7,018 nt of DNA from an uncultured Lachnospiraceae bacterium (lineage in GTDB: Bacteria; Bacillota; Clostridia; Lachnospirales; Lachnospiraceae): NCBI GenBank assembly GCA_946566415.1, contig CAMNWW010000110.1:1-7018 (forward strand). Reading direction: 5' to 3'. Position 1 is the first letter of the stretch. The number at the start of each line of letters is the position of its first letter. Of the stretch, positions 1-6,580 are shown piece after piece. The notes under the pieces were generated by a model, which did no database searches, had not been told where the DNA came from, and saw only the letters and a list, made by a program, of their open reading frames with translations. The position numbers and the translations under genes are program-made.

Positions 1-1133
1 TCGTAAACGACAGCGTCGTGCGCTTCCCAGTAGAGGTCGTCGCTGGCAAACTTAAACACTGTATACCTCTCTCCGGCTTCAATAGAATCGTACATAGAAT
101 TCAGGATCCTCTCGCTGTCATAGGTCTCGTAATACATTCCGTTCATCCGGTAATAATTCAGTTCTTCAGAGGTACACTCCGGATAAGCGAACCCTTCCGT
201 CAGCTCATGAGTCCTGAACAGCTCCCTGCCGCTGCAGCATAGATAGTCATATGTCATGGCTCGTTCATCTGGGTTGCCCTCTTCCTGCTGGAACACGGGA
301 TCCCCCCAGGTCGCGTCCACAAAATAATAAGAGTCGCCGCATTTTACAATATTCCACGCATGGATTTCGGTACTCCCGTCGCTGTTCGTCGCCGTCCCAG
401 TCACATAAGTGCAGAAGATGCCCATCCTCTCCAGAAGGAGCTGCATACTCTTGGCATATCCTGCACAGACGGAAGTCTTCCCGACCAGAGCGCTGTAAAT
501 ATTCTGATTATCCGGCGCTTCCAGATCGTACTCTACCGTATTGATCAAATATTCGTAAACAAACTTTATCTTCTCATACTCCGAATATTCCTGGGGAATC
601 TGGCCTAAGCATTCCTGCGCGGCCGTCTCGATCGCCTCCTGGCGCGCCGCTTTCTCTTCTCCGCTGTAAGTATAGTCCGGATTGGTTATGACGTATGCCT
701 CTGAAGACATGGTCGCCGGGTAGGATGTGGAACTCGCGCTCCCTTCGCACCAAAAAAGATCCGGATTATCATCCAGTACACTGTGAAAGACCTCGTTCGC
801 CTGATCGGGATCCGCGCAGTGCACATAGATGTCCGCCTTGCTCTCCCTCAGTCCCTGCAGAAGTTCCCGGTAAATCTTCTTTTCTTCATCCGACGCCAGC
901 TGCTGGTAGTAAAACTTCTGCTCCAAACTGTTTTCATCGATGGTATCCGGCTGAAACGGAATTTTTTCTTTTTCTGCTTCCTCCTCAATGACGCTCTGGA
1001 CTGCCTCGCGCATGAATTTTCCCGCTGAGCTGCCCTGTTCCTTAAACGCCAGCATAATACAGACCGCGCCTGCCATGATACAGGCAAAAGCCAGAAATCC
1101 CGCTATTTTACGGGAACGCCGTTTTCTTCTCAT
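1..1133 (-). CDS. Transglutaminase-like domain protein, membrane-anchored or secreted (C-terminus cut by window edge)
   Basis: The frame is open from ATG at 1133 to the left edge, giving 377 residues with no stop. The N-terminus is basic (MRRKRRSRK) followed by a hydrophobic stretch at about residues 11-30, a signal anchor or signal peptide, so the bulk should lie outside the membrane. The core matches the transglutaminase-like papain fold: Cys223 in SVCAGYAKSM, His258 in IHAWNIV and Asp273 in FVDATWGDP, in the usual order and spacing, so the catalytic triad is intact. Residues 75-200 form a helical N-terminal region typical of this Firmicute family; about 100 residues follow the Asp before the window ends. 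Such proteins may be proteases, cross-linkers or peptidoglycan-linked enzymes; the substrate cannot be read here. An AGAAGGG ribosome site lies 10 nt before the ATG (1144-1150). It appears to be transcribed alone from the promoter at 1179-1207, divergently from the gene remnant at 1262. Confidence 0.88.
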   Translation of the reverse strand, partial: MRRKRRSRKIAGFLAFACIMAGAVCIMLAFKEQGSSAGKFMREAVQSVIEEEAEKEKIPFQPDTIDENSLEQKFYYQQLASDEEKKIYRELLQGLRESKADIYVHCADPDQANEVFHSVLDDNPDLFWCEGSASSTSYPATMSSEAYVITNPDYTYSGEEKAARQEAIETAAQECLGQIPQEYSEYEKIKFVYEYLINTVEYDLEAPDNQNIYSALVGKTSVCAGYAKSMQLLLERMGIFCTYVTGTATNSDGSTEIHAWNIVKCGDSYYFVDATWGDPVFQQEEGNPDERAMTYDYLCCSGRELFRTHELTEGFAYPECTSEELNYYRMNGMYYETYDSERILNSMYDSIEAGERYTVFKFASDDLYWEAHDAVVY

Positions 1134-1178
1134 ATTCTTCAAACCCTTCTATCACTATGCGAAATCAAATCTGTGAAC

Positions 1179-1207
1179 ATTTTACCATATTCTTTTTTCT
1201 TTCACAA
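1179..1207 (-). promoter_or_regulatory. Predicted sigma-A promoter for the transglutaminase-like gene
   Basis: On the minus strand a TTGTGA -35 (1202-1207) and a TAAAAT -10 (1179-1184) are separated by 17 nt. The -10 is preceded by TGG, giving an extended -10 (TGnTAAAAT). Transcription would begin near 1172, leaving a leader of about 38 nt before the ATG at 1133. Spacing and boxes are seen directly; activity is inferred. Confidence 0.6.
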
Positions 1208-1228
1208 TAACGGATTCTGATGAATAAT
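1201..1228 (+). promoter_or_regulatory. Predicted promoter for the SpoIID-like gene remnant, overlapping the divergent one
   Basis: On the plus strand TTCACA (1201-1206, 5 of 6 to the -35 consensus) and AATAAT (1223-1228, 5 of 6 to the -10) are 16 nt apart. The -35 shares five of its six base pairs with the -35 of the divergent promoter, so the two polymerase sites would exclude each other. The gene could instead use a sporulation sigma factor, which I cannot judge from one site. Confidence 0.4.
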
Positions 1229-1261
1229 ATGTTAATAACAGTATGCACACGAGGTCTTCAA

Positions 1262-2047
1262 ATGAATTTTCTTAAATCCATGCAGGATTCCGATTATCAT
1301 GGGAAACTTCAGATACAGGTCACGTCCCAGGTCACGTCACGTCCTATCAAGGACGCCTCTATCCAGATTTCCTACACCGGCGTACCGGACAGCACGCTGG
1401 AAGAATTGACGACAGATTCCTCCGGCATGAGCGAAGCGATTGAGCTTGCCTCCCCGCCTCTGGAATACAGTCTGAACCCGGCGATTGAAGAACAGCCCTA
1501 CTCCGAATATACTCTTCAGGTCACCGCTCCGGGGTTTGAGCCGGTAAATGTGGCGGGGACGGAAATACTGCCGGATGTCACCGCCATGCAGAATATCCGG
1601 ATGCGCCCGTCAGCTCCGGAAGAAACGCCGGAAACCTTCGTTATTCCGGCGCATACCCTCTACGGGAACTATCCGCCCAAGATTCCGGAAGCTGAGATCA
1701 AACCCATAAACGAAACCGGCGAGATCGTCCTGAGCCGGGTAGTAGTGCCGGAGTATATCGTTGTCCACGACGGCTCCCCGCGCGACACTACCGCCCGAAA
1801 TTATTACGTAAAATACAGAGATTATATCAAAAATGTCGCCTCCAGCGAAATCTATGCCACCTGGCCCGCCGCCACGATCCGTGCAAACGTGCTTGCCATC
1901 ATGTCCTTTACACTCAACCGGGTCTATACGGAGTGGTATCGAAGCCGCCGGTTACCCATAGAGATTCGTATCGGCTTCCTATTCGCCGAACACCATACCG
2001 CCCCATTCTATCACAGTTTTTTCGGCGTCGCGTTCAAGGATGTATGA
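1262..2047 (+). pseudogene. Truncated SpoIID-like / peptidoglycan-binding family protein (5' remnant)
   Basis: The frame codes for 261 residues from ATG 1262, chosen because GAGG (1251-1254) lies 7 nt upstream; an in-frame ATG at 1220 has no ribosome site. Roughly residues 10-115 (GKLQIQVTSQVTSRPI onward) look like an Ig or carboxypeptidase-regulatory-type beta domain, followed by a Pro-rich linker. The segment VHDGSPRDTTARNYYV then YRDYIKNVASSEIYATWP and ANVLAIMSFTLNRVYTEWYR resembles the start of a SpoIID-type domain seen in clostridial proteins that normally continue into C-terminal peptidoglycan-binding modules. Family-like sequence stops at about 1950; the frame then reads residues unlike the family. 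A one-base shift near 1948 would restore GYP, followed at once by a TAG. The last 69 nt are antisense to the neighbouring gene's 3' end. It is most likely a non-functional remnant. A short expressed protein is possible but would lack the rest of the domain. Confidence 0.7.
1941..1978. repeat. Inverted repeat GAAGCCG/CGGCTTC at the gene-remnant junction
   Basis: GAAGCCG at 1941-1947 is the exact reverse complement of CGGCTTC at 1972-1978, with 24 nt between. The right arm abuts the stop codon (1979-1981) of the converging minus-strand gene, and the left arm sits where homology of the plus-strand remnant ends. No T-run follows either arm, so it is not a typical intrinsic terminator. It may be a weak bidirectional terminator, a junction scar or chance. 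Confidence 0.4.
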
Positions 2048-3223
2048 CTCTGGCTCCTGTATCTGCCGCCCGTTCTCCTTCTCGAACACAAACCAGATCC
2101 GTTCGATGTGATCCGGTTTCGGCGTTACTGTCATCGGCATCGCCAGATCGACGAGCGCGGTACCTTGCGGATACATCCGGTAATCAACGCCTGCGTCAAG
2201 CCTCCTGCTCCAGAATTCCACAAAATCGCTGATCTCCTGTTCATTGAATCCCATGCCTCCTAATATTCTGCGGAAAGTTTCTTCCCTTTCTCCGGCAGGT
2301 ATCTGATAGCCCTTATTCCGCTGGAAAAGCCCTTTTGAGGTTACCGACTCATAGAAGAGATAATCATAAACATTTCCGTCTTTTTCTACGATCTGCCCAT
2401 TGCCGAGGCTGGCCGCATCCCATCCGCCGCCATATTCGGGTATCGTCGTTGTAAGAAGCTCAGGATAAGTGAAACGTACCTGGACGGGGGCGCCGGAATC
2501 TGCATAATAGATATAGATATTCGGCTTCAGGGCGTTCACGCCGTCCGGCGGTTTTATCCGCCCGCCTCCCCATCGCCATGCAAATTCATCGCTATGAAGT
2601 ATAGCCGCAATAATTCCTACGATAAACGCAATAAGAGGAAGCAGCCATCCCCCTGCGAAAACCCCAAATGTAGCAAGCAAGGAAAGGAGCGCTAGGAGAG
2701 CTTCTGCCATTAAGGCAAGTTTTTCCATTGCTCTCCAAAACTCATTATTATTTTTCAAATCACCCATTGCAAGCATATTATTTACAATGGTAAGGACGTT
2801 CAGCGCACTTCCCACAATAGACAGTATGCTCCCGCCTGCCTTCGCAGCCTCTGCAACCTCGTCCGTTTCAGGGAGTATTTCAGCCGCTTTTTTGGCGGCT
2901 TTTTCAGCAAATTCCATAGCGGTCTGGGCGAAGCTGTCCCCGGCGTTGTCTACACCCGGTCCAATTACACAAGGCTGGTTATCTTCCTGGATCTCCTTAA
3001 TCGGCTTCACCTCATCCGTCTTTAAGTTGTCCAGCCAAGCGTAATCGTCTTTCCCGTTTTCTTCGGAAGCATTGCTGCTTTCCGACTCCACGCCCTGATT
3101 TTCATCGGCTGCAAGTACCATCGCTCCGCTAAGAAAGCTAAAACACAGATTTTCGGTCAAAAGAACTGCCGTCAAAAATAGTACGGTCAGCCTTTTACCT
3201 ATCTTTTTCCACATCCTTCTCAA
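1979..3223 (-). CDS. Exported protein with hydrophobic central hairpin and C-terminal KPxIYxY/IEWGG-type domain, function unknown
   Basis: This is a 414-residue protein. The start is TTG at 3223, which overlaps the upstream TGA stop as TTGA. AAGGGGG (3233-3239) lies 9 nt before the TTG, whereas ATG at 3214 would be 18 nt away from it. A signal peptide spans residues 1-39 (basic start, hydrophobic 12-38, likely cut after VLA or LAA). Then come an acidic Ser/Glu linker (41-82), an Ala/Glu-rich helix (98-130), a hydrophobic stretch (131-152) and two strongly hydrophobic segments (about 168-187 and 190-209) that could form a membrane hairpin. The C-terminal half begins KPNIYIYY (233-240), includes FTYPELLTTTIPEY and ends TVIEWGGMVFGE. 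From memory it matches a Firmicute domain starting KPVIYLYP and ending VVEWGG, usually of unknown function and carried by secreted proteins. The ending suggests the gene is complete. It is the last gene of the operon; no clear terminator follows. Confidence 0.85.
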   Translation of the reverse strand: MRRMWKKIGKRLTVLFLTAVLLTENLCFSFLSGAMVLAADENQGVESESSNASEENGKDDYAWLDNLKTDEVKPIKEIQEDNQPCVIGPGVDNAGDSFAQTAMEFAEKAAKKAAEILPETDEVAEAAKAGGSILSIVGSALNVLTIVNNMLAMGDLKNNNEFWRAMEKLALMAEALLALLSLLATFGVFAGGWLLPLIAFIVGIIAAILHSDEFAWRWGGGRIKPPDGVNALKPNIYIYYADSGAPVQVRFTYPELLTTTIPEYGGGWDAASLGNGQIVEKDGNVYDYLFYESVTSKGLFQRNKGYQIPAGEREETFRRILGGMGFNEQEISDFVEFWSRRLDAGVDYRMYPQGTALVDLAMPMTVTPKPDHIERIWFVFEKENGRQIQEPESYILERDAEKTVIEWGGMVFGE

Positions 3224-4038
3224 TCTTTCCCGCCCCCTTCCTCAATTTTTTCCATATACCAGGCAATATAGCCTTTTGTCTTCTCGTCCGCGTCCCGTTT
3301 GAGCGCTTCGTTAAAATAATATCGGCAGTTCTCATAATCCGCCAGATAGTAATTTGCCGCCCCCAGGTAGTAATATCCTTTATAATCCTCATTTTCCTGG
3401 TCTACCGCCCGAAGCAGGTAATAGACGGCGTTCGCATATTTTTCCTGCTCGAACAGGGAAATTCCTGCATACAACTGCATGTGGGTCCAGTCCGGCCAAT
3501 CCCCCGCGGCTTTTAAATACAGATCATAGATCGCTTCCACCGATTCCTCGGAAGGATCTTCTATATAAATTTGTTCCATCAAAGCATAATAAATCTGGGA
3601 ATGCTGATCTGAAAATGCAGAAACCTCGTCATAGGCAGACTCATAATCCCCCTGGTCCAGTTCTTTGACCGCCCTCAGCATACGGGTGTTATCATCTTCC
3701 CCATAGTCCTCCTGCATATCCTCGGTCAGTTTCATCGCCCTGTCAAACTTCCCTTTTTGAAGAGCCTCCTTCACTTCCTCAAGCCGGCTCTCGTAGGCGG
3801 AAAATCCATCTTCCTGCGCTTTTGTCCCGCCAAACCCAAGCAGGACAACTCCTGCCGCAAGAGCCAGGACAGCCAGAATTTCTCCAAGCCTTCCGGGCAG
3901 TTTTTTGCGGAAAAAGTATAGTCCGATACCCAAAACCATAACTGTCAGGGACAAAATTCCGAATAGTGTCACTCCCTGGAATAAGAACATCGTCAGCGCC
4001 CCAATCGCTAATCCTAGGATCAGTAATACAAGCAGCAT
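3220..4038 (-). CDS. Membrane protein with C-terminal TPR repeats
   Basis: This is a 272-residue protein. The N-terminus is almost wholly hydrophobic, with membrane segments at about 2-19, 23-43 and 53-70 and a basic FRKK turn between the second and third. The rest (about 75-272) is soluble, acidic and helical with TPR-like units: near 82-113, 117-145, 184-213 (YAGISLFEQEKYANAVYYLL) and a clear one at 217-250 (YKGYYYLGAANYYLADYENC). TPRs bind other proteins, so a scaffold role at the membrane is reasonable; the partner is not visible. The three-segment topology leaves the side of the TPR region open. ATG 4038 is chosen because AAAGGGGGG (4047-4055) lies 8 nt upstream, and it begins 1 nt after the stop of the larger TPR protein. 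The stop overlaps the start of the exported protein, so all three are probably made together. I do not recognise a named family. Confidence 0.88.
   Translation of the reverse strand: MLLVLLILGLAIGALTMFLFQGVTLFGILSLTVMVLGIGLYFFRKKLPGRLGEILAVLALAAGVVLLGFGGTKAQEDGFSAYESRLEEVKEALQKGKFDRAMKLTEDMQEDYGEDDNTRMLRAVKELDQGDYESAYDEVSAFSDQHSQIYYALMEQIYIEDPSEESVEAIYDLYLKAAGDWPDWTHMQLYAGISLFEQEKYANAVYYLLRAVDQENEDYKGYYYLGAANYYLADYENCRYYFNEALKRDADEKTKGYIAWYMEKIEEGGGKD
3233..3239 (-). promoter_or_regulatory. Ribosome binding site that decides the TTG start at 3223
   Basis: AAGGGGG on the minus strand lies 9 nt before TTG 3223 and is embedded in the Gly-Gly-Gly codons ending the upstream gene. The nearby ATG at 3214 would have only an AGAAGG touching it with no spacer. 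This favours TTG initiation coupled to termination of the upstream TPR protein. Confidence 0.6.
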
Positions 4039-4039
4039 A

Positions 4040-6418
4040 TTAATTTCCCCCCTTTACTTTGCCCTCTAATGCCTTCATCAGGTTACCGCAGTGGATGGAC
4101 ACCCCATACCAGTCCGAACCATGATCCTGTTCCGGCAGAAGGGCCATCGTCTTCTTACACGCCTCATACGCCGCCTCATAGTCCTCCATGCCGTCGTATG
4201 CATTCGCCAGAGCGTACCAGACAGTCGGTGAATCTTCTAAAAGCGCCAAAGACTTTTGAAATGCCTGAGCCGCTTCTTTATAGGAATCCTGGGCGAAAAG
4301 TACCGCTCCTTTTAAGTACCATGCTTCCGGAAGATTCTCATTTTCATTAAGCACTTTTTCTACCATCGAAAGCGCCGTATCCAGATGGTCTTTCTCATTG
4401 GTTCCAAAGCAATAATAGACCGCGTCCAGATAATTTGCAAAAAACGTTTCGCTGTCTACAATCTTTCTCTGCTCCTCTGTGAGGTCTTTATAAACCGCGT
4501 ACTGATATCCGGTATACTGTGCCGAATCGTTAAACGATATCATCTGCAGCAGCGTGTAAAGAGAAACATCTGCAGCAAAGTTTGAATCTTCTGAAGGTTT
4601 CTTTGCCAGTTTTGAAAGAGCAATCGCCTGCTTAAGCGCGTCGTCTGTATCCCCGGATTTCAGCGCGCTTTCAGCGGCGTAATATTTTGCCGAAACCAGA
4701 TTGGGATCTTCTTTTTGCATCTTAAGACACAGATCATAACAGTCGTCGTACTGTTTCAGTTCCATATAACAGTATGACGCCATATCAAAAGCATCCTTGA
4801 TCCCGCCTAGGTCTATCGCCTTCTCCAAATAAGGCACCGCGTCTTTATACCCATAACAGTTTACCATCATGTCCGCCGTCTTCAGTTCCAGAAGGCAGAG
4901 ATCCTCCTCGGACAGCTCCTCCTCTTCCCGGTATAAACGCTCGTATTCTCCGGCCGCGCGGATCGTATCTTCATAGTGCCCGGCTCCGTCGTACTTAAGA
5001 TTACTTCCCGTAACTGCGGCTATGTACTGTGCAATCCAGTTCTTAGGGTACTTTTCCGCCAGCGATAGCGCGTCCTCCACCATCTCCCGCGTCACAGAAC
5101 CCTCTCGCAGAATATCGGCCGCCTGATCCATAAGCTCGGTCTGTTCCGGCAGTCCCTCGTATTTGGTAAACGCTGTTTTGAGTTTTTCTCTTTGAGCCGC
5201 CACATCCCCGGGCAGCACAAACGGATTCTCGTAAACACCTTTCGACAGGCAAAGTGAAACCAGGTCTTTCTGATATGCCCTCTGCTCCCTGGAAAGCTTC
5301 CCCATATCCGCATACAGATCCAAAAGGACGAGCGCATATTCCGGACTTGTTCCGGTAATACGCATGAAATCCTCTATCCGCCCCGGATCTTCCGCGTCAA
5401 AACAATAGAGATATTCAGCCAGCCTGCTGTCCGGGTATTTTTCAAGCATACCCTCCATCGTCTCTTCTTTTTCCAGTTTCAGGACAGTACTCCAGATCTC
5501 CACGACCGACTGCGCCTTATCAAGGCTCTCAAGGCACCCCTCCACATCGCCTCTTGCCATCCGGATTCCGGCATCCTGGATATCTCCTTCAACTTCTTCA
5601 CAGATGGCATCCACCGGATCGGGCAGCGCCGCCGCGCAGTGCCCAATGAGCAGAACAGCGGCGCATACACTGAATACTGCTAAAAGGACCGGAGACGAAG
5701 CAGACATATTTTCCTCCAAATTCAGCATTTCTCCCGGCTTTTTCCTTATCATGGACAGAATGATCCTAAACACAAGAAGAAGCAAAAGCGCCTGAAGAAG
5801 TCCCCCCGCAAAAGGTATGATAAAAGGCTGTGAAACATGCTCCCGAAGGACAGGAATATACGCCTTTCCCAACGCCAGAAGATCCGGAGCCCCCTCAGCA
5901 ATTCCCAGCACAAGTATGATTCCCAGTGCATAGAGAGGATGCTTTAGAAATTCTCTGAAAGGATGTGCGTACCGATCGGCGCGGCACCCTTCGATCCACG
6001 CATAAAAGCTATAGCCTTTCAGTATCAAAAACAAGATTGCCGCCGCACCGGCAATGATAAGCAAAAGAGCCGTCTTTCCACTGCATTTTTCCGCAAGTAC
6101 GGGAAACGCGATTTCCATCAGCAGGGCGTATGTAAGATAAAAGCATCCAGTCCTCGCCATTCCCTGGCAAAAACGCATCCCCGCCCCTTGGTTTTTCCTA
6201 TTCTCTTCCCTGAACTCCAAAAGGACGACCGCCATCAAAAGCAGCATCCCCGCCGCGATACCAAGACCGCTGCACATCCCAAGGATCCAGGGCTTCAGGC
6301 TGTGTTCCAGGATTTTGAATACGACAGCCTTAAGCAGCTCCGGAAGAAGCTGGAATGAGAATGCCGCCAAAAGAATCAATATCCCGGTCATTTCCTTTAT
6401 TTTTTTCTCTCGTTCCAT
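4040..6418 (-). CDS. Large polytopic membrane protein with long TPR domain
   Basis: This is a 792-residue protein from ATG 6418, preceded by AAAGGAG (6432-6438) with a rather long spacer of 13 nt. An in-frame ATG at 6463 would add 15 residues (MFYISVRQERSSKNR) but has no well-spaced ribosome site and lies in a hairpin. The first third has about seven hydrophobic segments (near 11-33, 44-67, 91-109, 116-134, 161-175, 199-224 and 243-263). After LPDPVDAICEEVEGD (265-279) the rest is soluble, acidic and helical. TPR-like units are clearest at 522-600 and 697-764 (PEAWYLKGAVLFAQDSYKEA, then PTVWYALANAYDGMEDYEAA); the middle (280-460) is more diverged. It is the first gene of the operon, and the smaller TPR protein repeats its membrane-plus-TPR plan, suggesting the two work as partners or arose by duplication. 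The biochemical role is unknown; no catalytic motif was found. Confidence 0.87.
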   Translation of the reverse strand: MEREKKIKEMTGILILLAAFSFQLLPELLKAVVFKILEHSLKPWILGMCSGLGIAAGMLLLMAVVLLEFREENRKNQGAGMRFCQGMARTGCFYLTYALLMEIAFPVLAEKCSGKTALLLIIAGAAAILFLILKGYSFYAWIEGCRADRYAHPFREFLKHPLYALGIILVLGIAEGAPDLLALGKAYIPVLREHVSQPFIIPFAGGLLQALLLLLVFRIILSMIRKKPGEMLNLEENMSASSPVLLAVFSVCAAVLLIGHCAAALPDPVDAICEEVEGDIQDAGIRMARGDVEGCLESLDKAQSVVEIWSTVLKLEKEETMEGMLEKYPDSRLAEYLYCFDAEDPGRIEDFMRITGTSPEYALVLLDLYADMGKLSREQRAYQKDLVSLCLSKGVYENPFVLPGDVAAQREKLKTAFTKYEGLPEQTELMDQAADILREGSVTREMVEDALSLAEKYPKNWIAQYIAAVTGSNLKYDGAGHYEDTIRAAGEYERLYREEEELSEEDLCLLELKTADMMVNCYGYKDAVPYLEKAIDLGGIKDAFDMASYCYMELKQYDDCYDLCLKMQKEDPNLVSAKYYAAESALKSGDTDDALKQAIALSKLAKKPSEDSNFAADVSLYTLLQMISFNDSAQYTGYQYAVYKDLTEEQRKIVDSETFFANYLDAVYYCFGTNEKDHLDTALSMVEKVLNENENLPEAWYLKGAVLFAQDSYKEAAQAFQKSLALLEDSPTVWYALANAYDGMEDYEAAYEACKKTMALLPEQDHGSDWYGVSIHCGNLMKALEGKVKGGN

Positions 6419-6431
6419 TCGATTTTTAGAA

Positions 6432-6438
6432 CTCCTTT
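6432..6438 (-). promoter_or_regulatory. Ribosome binding site for the large TPR membrane protein
   Basis: AAAGGAG on the minus strand is the only strong Shine-Dalgarno match near the start of the gene. Its 13-nt distance to ATG 6418 is long but far better than the situation at ATG 6463, for which the site would lie inside the coding region. It decides the start in favour of 6418. Confidence 0.5.
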
Positions 6439-6444
6439 CCTGCC

Positions 6445-6467
6445 TGACACTTATGTAAAACATGTCA
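6445..6467 (-). promoter_or_regulatory. Leader hairpin just upstream of the ribosome site
   Basis: On the minus strand TGACA TGT TTT ACA TAAG TGTCA can fold with an outer 5-bp stem (6445-6449 with 6463-6467) and an inner TGT/ACA stem, with a 4-nt bulge on one side. It ends 7 nt before the AAAGGAG ribosome site, so it could influence initiation. Folding energy was not computed. Confidence 0.35.
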
Positions 6468-6482
6468 CAGCATTGTGCTCAC

Positions 6483-6497
6483 CCCCGCTGGGCGGGG
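6483..6497 (-). promoter_or_regulatory. GC-rich leader hairpin
   Basis: CCCCGC and GCGGGG form a perfect 6-bp stem around a 3-nt loop on either strand. There is no T-run on either side, so it does not look like an intrinsic terminator. It lies in the operon leader, between the longer palindrome and the hairpin next to the ribosome site. Confidence 0.4.
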
Positions 6498-6503
6498 TAA
6501 TTC

Positions 6504-6537
6504 GTACTAAAGCTCGTATAATACCTCGCTCTAGTAC
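6504..6537 (-). promoter_or_regulatory. 34-bp imperfect palindrome in the operon leader (RNA stem or operator)
   Basis: On the minus strand GTACTAGAGC (6528-6537) and GCTTTAGTAC (6504-6513) pair over 10 positions, with one G-U wobble in RNA of this strand; the same position would be an A-C mismatch in plus-strand RNA. Inside, GTA/TAC pair around a TTA loop. The strand-specific wobble favours an RNA structure in the operon transcript, but a protein operator just after the predicted start of transcription remains possible. Confidence 0.5.
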
Positions 6538-6552
6538 TCATTATTTTATCAC

Positions 6553-6580
6553 ATTATCAAAGTAAAGGCTACTATGTGAA
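6553..6580 (-). promoter_or_regulatory. Predicted hybrid promoter: -35 from the IS end, -10 from host DNA
   Basis: On the minus strand TTCACA (6575-6580, 5 of 6 to TTGACA) and GATAAT (6553-6558, 5 of 6 to TATAAT) are 16 nt apart, pointing at the three-gene operon. The first five bases of the -35 are the predicted last bases of the insertion element. A second candidate, an extended -10 TGATAAAAT at 6543-6551, lacks a good -35. Start of transcription would be near 6546 or 6536. The boxes are seen; use is inferred. Confidence 0.45.

Noticed and set aside
18..1028. Several plus-strand frames across the first kilobase
   Set aside because: They are antisense shadows of the transglutaminase-like gene, with no ribosome sites and no recognisable domains.
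848..1087. Minus-strand frame starting MPVSWQARSVL
   Set aside because: It lies inside the transglutaminase-like gene on the same strand in another frame and has a composition unlike a real protein.
1316..1339. Tandem 12-bp repeat CAGGTCACGTCC/A
   Set aside because: It encodes the QVTSQVTS stretch that I recall as part of the family's normal protein sequence, so it is coding redundancy and not an independent repeat element.
1979..6418. A known defence, CRISPR, toxin-antitoxin or secretion cassette
   Set aside because: No nuclease, helicase, ATPase, repeat-spacer array or immunity-like partner is visible in the operon. TPR and hydrophobic content alone do not support such a label.
6419..6463. 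Upstream ATG start at 6463 for the large TPR protein
   Set aside because: It has no well-placed ribosome site, it lies in the bulged hairpin, and it would place the good AAAGGAG inside the coding region.
6481..6498. GC-rich hairpin as an intrinsic terminator
   Set aside because: No run of T follows on either strand. It is reported only as a leader hairpin.
6516..6521. TATAAT on the plus strand as a promoter -10
   Set aside because: There is no -35 at suitable distance, no TG extension and no plus-strand gene downstream. It falls inside the palindrome.
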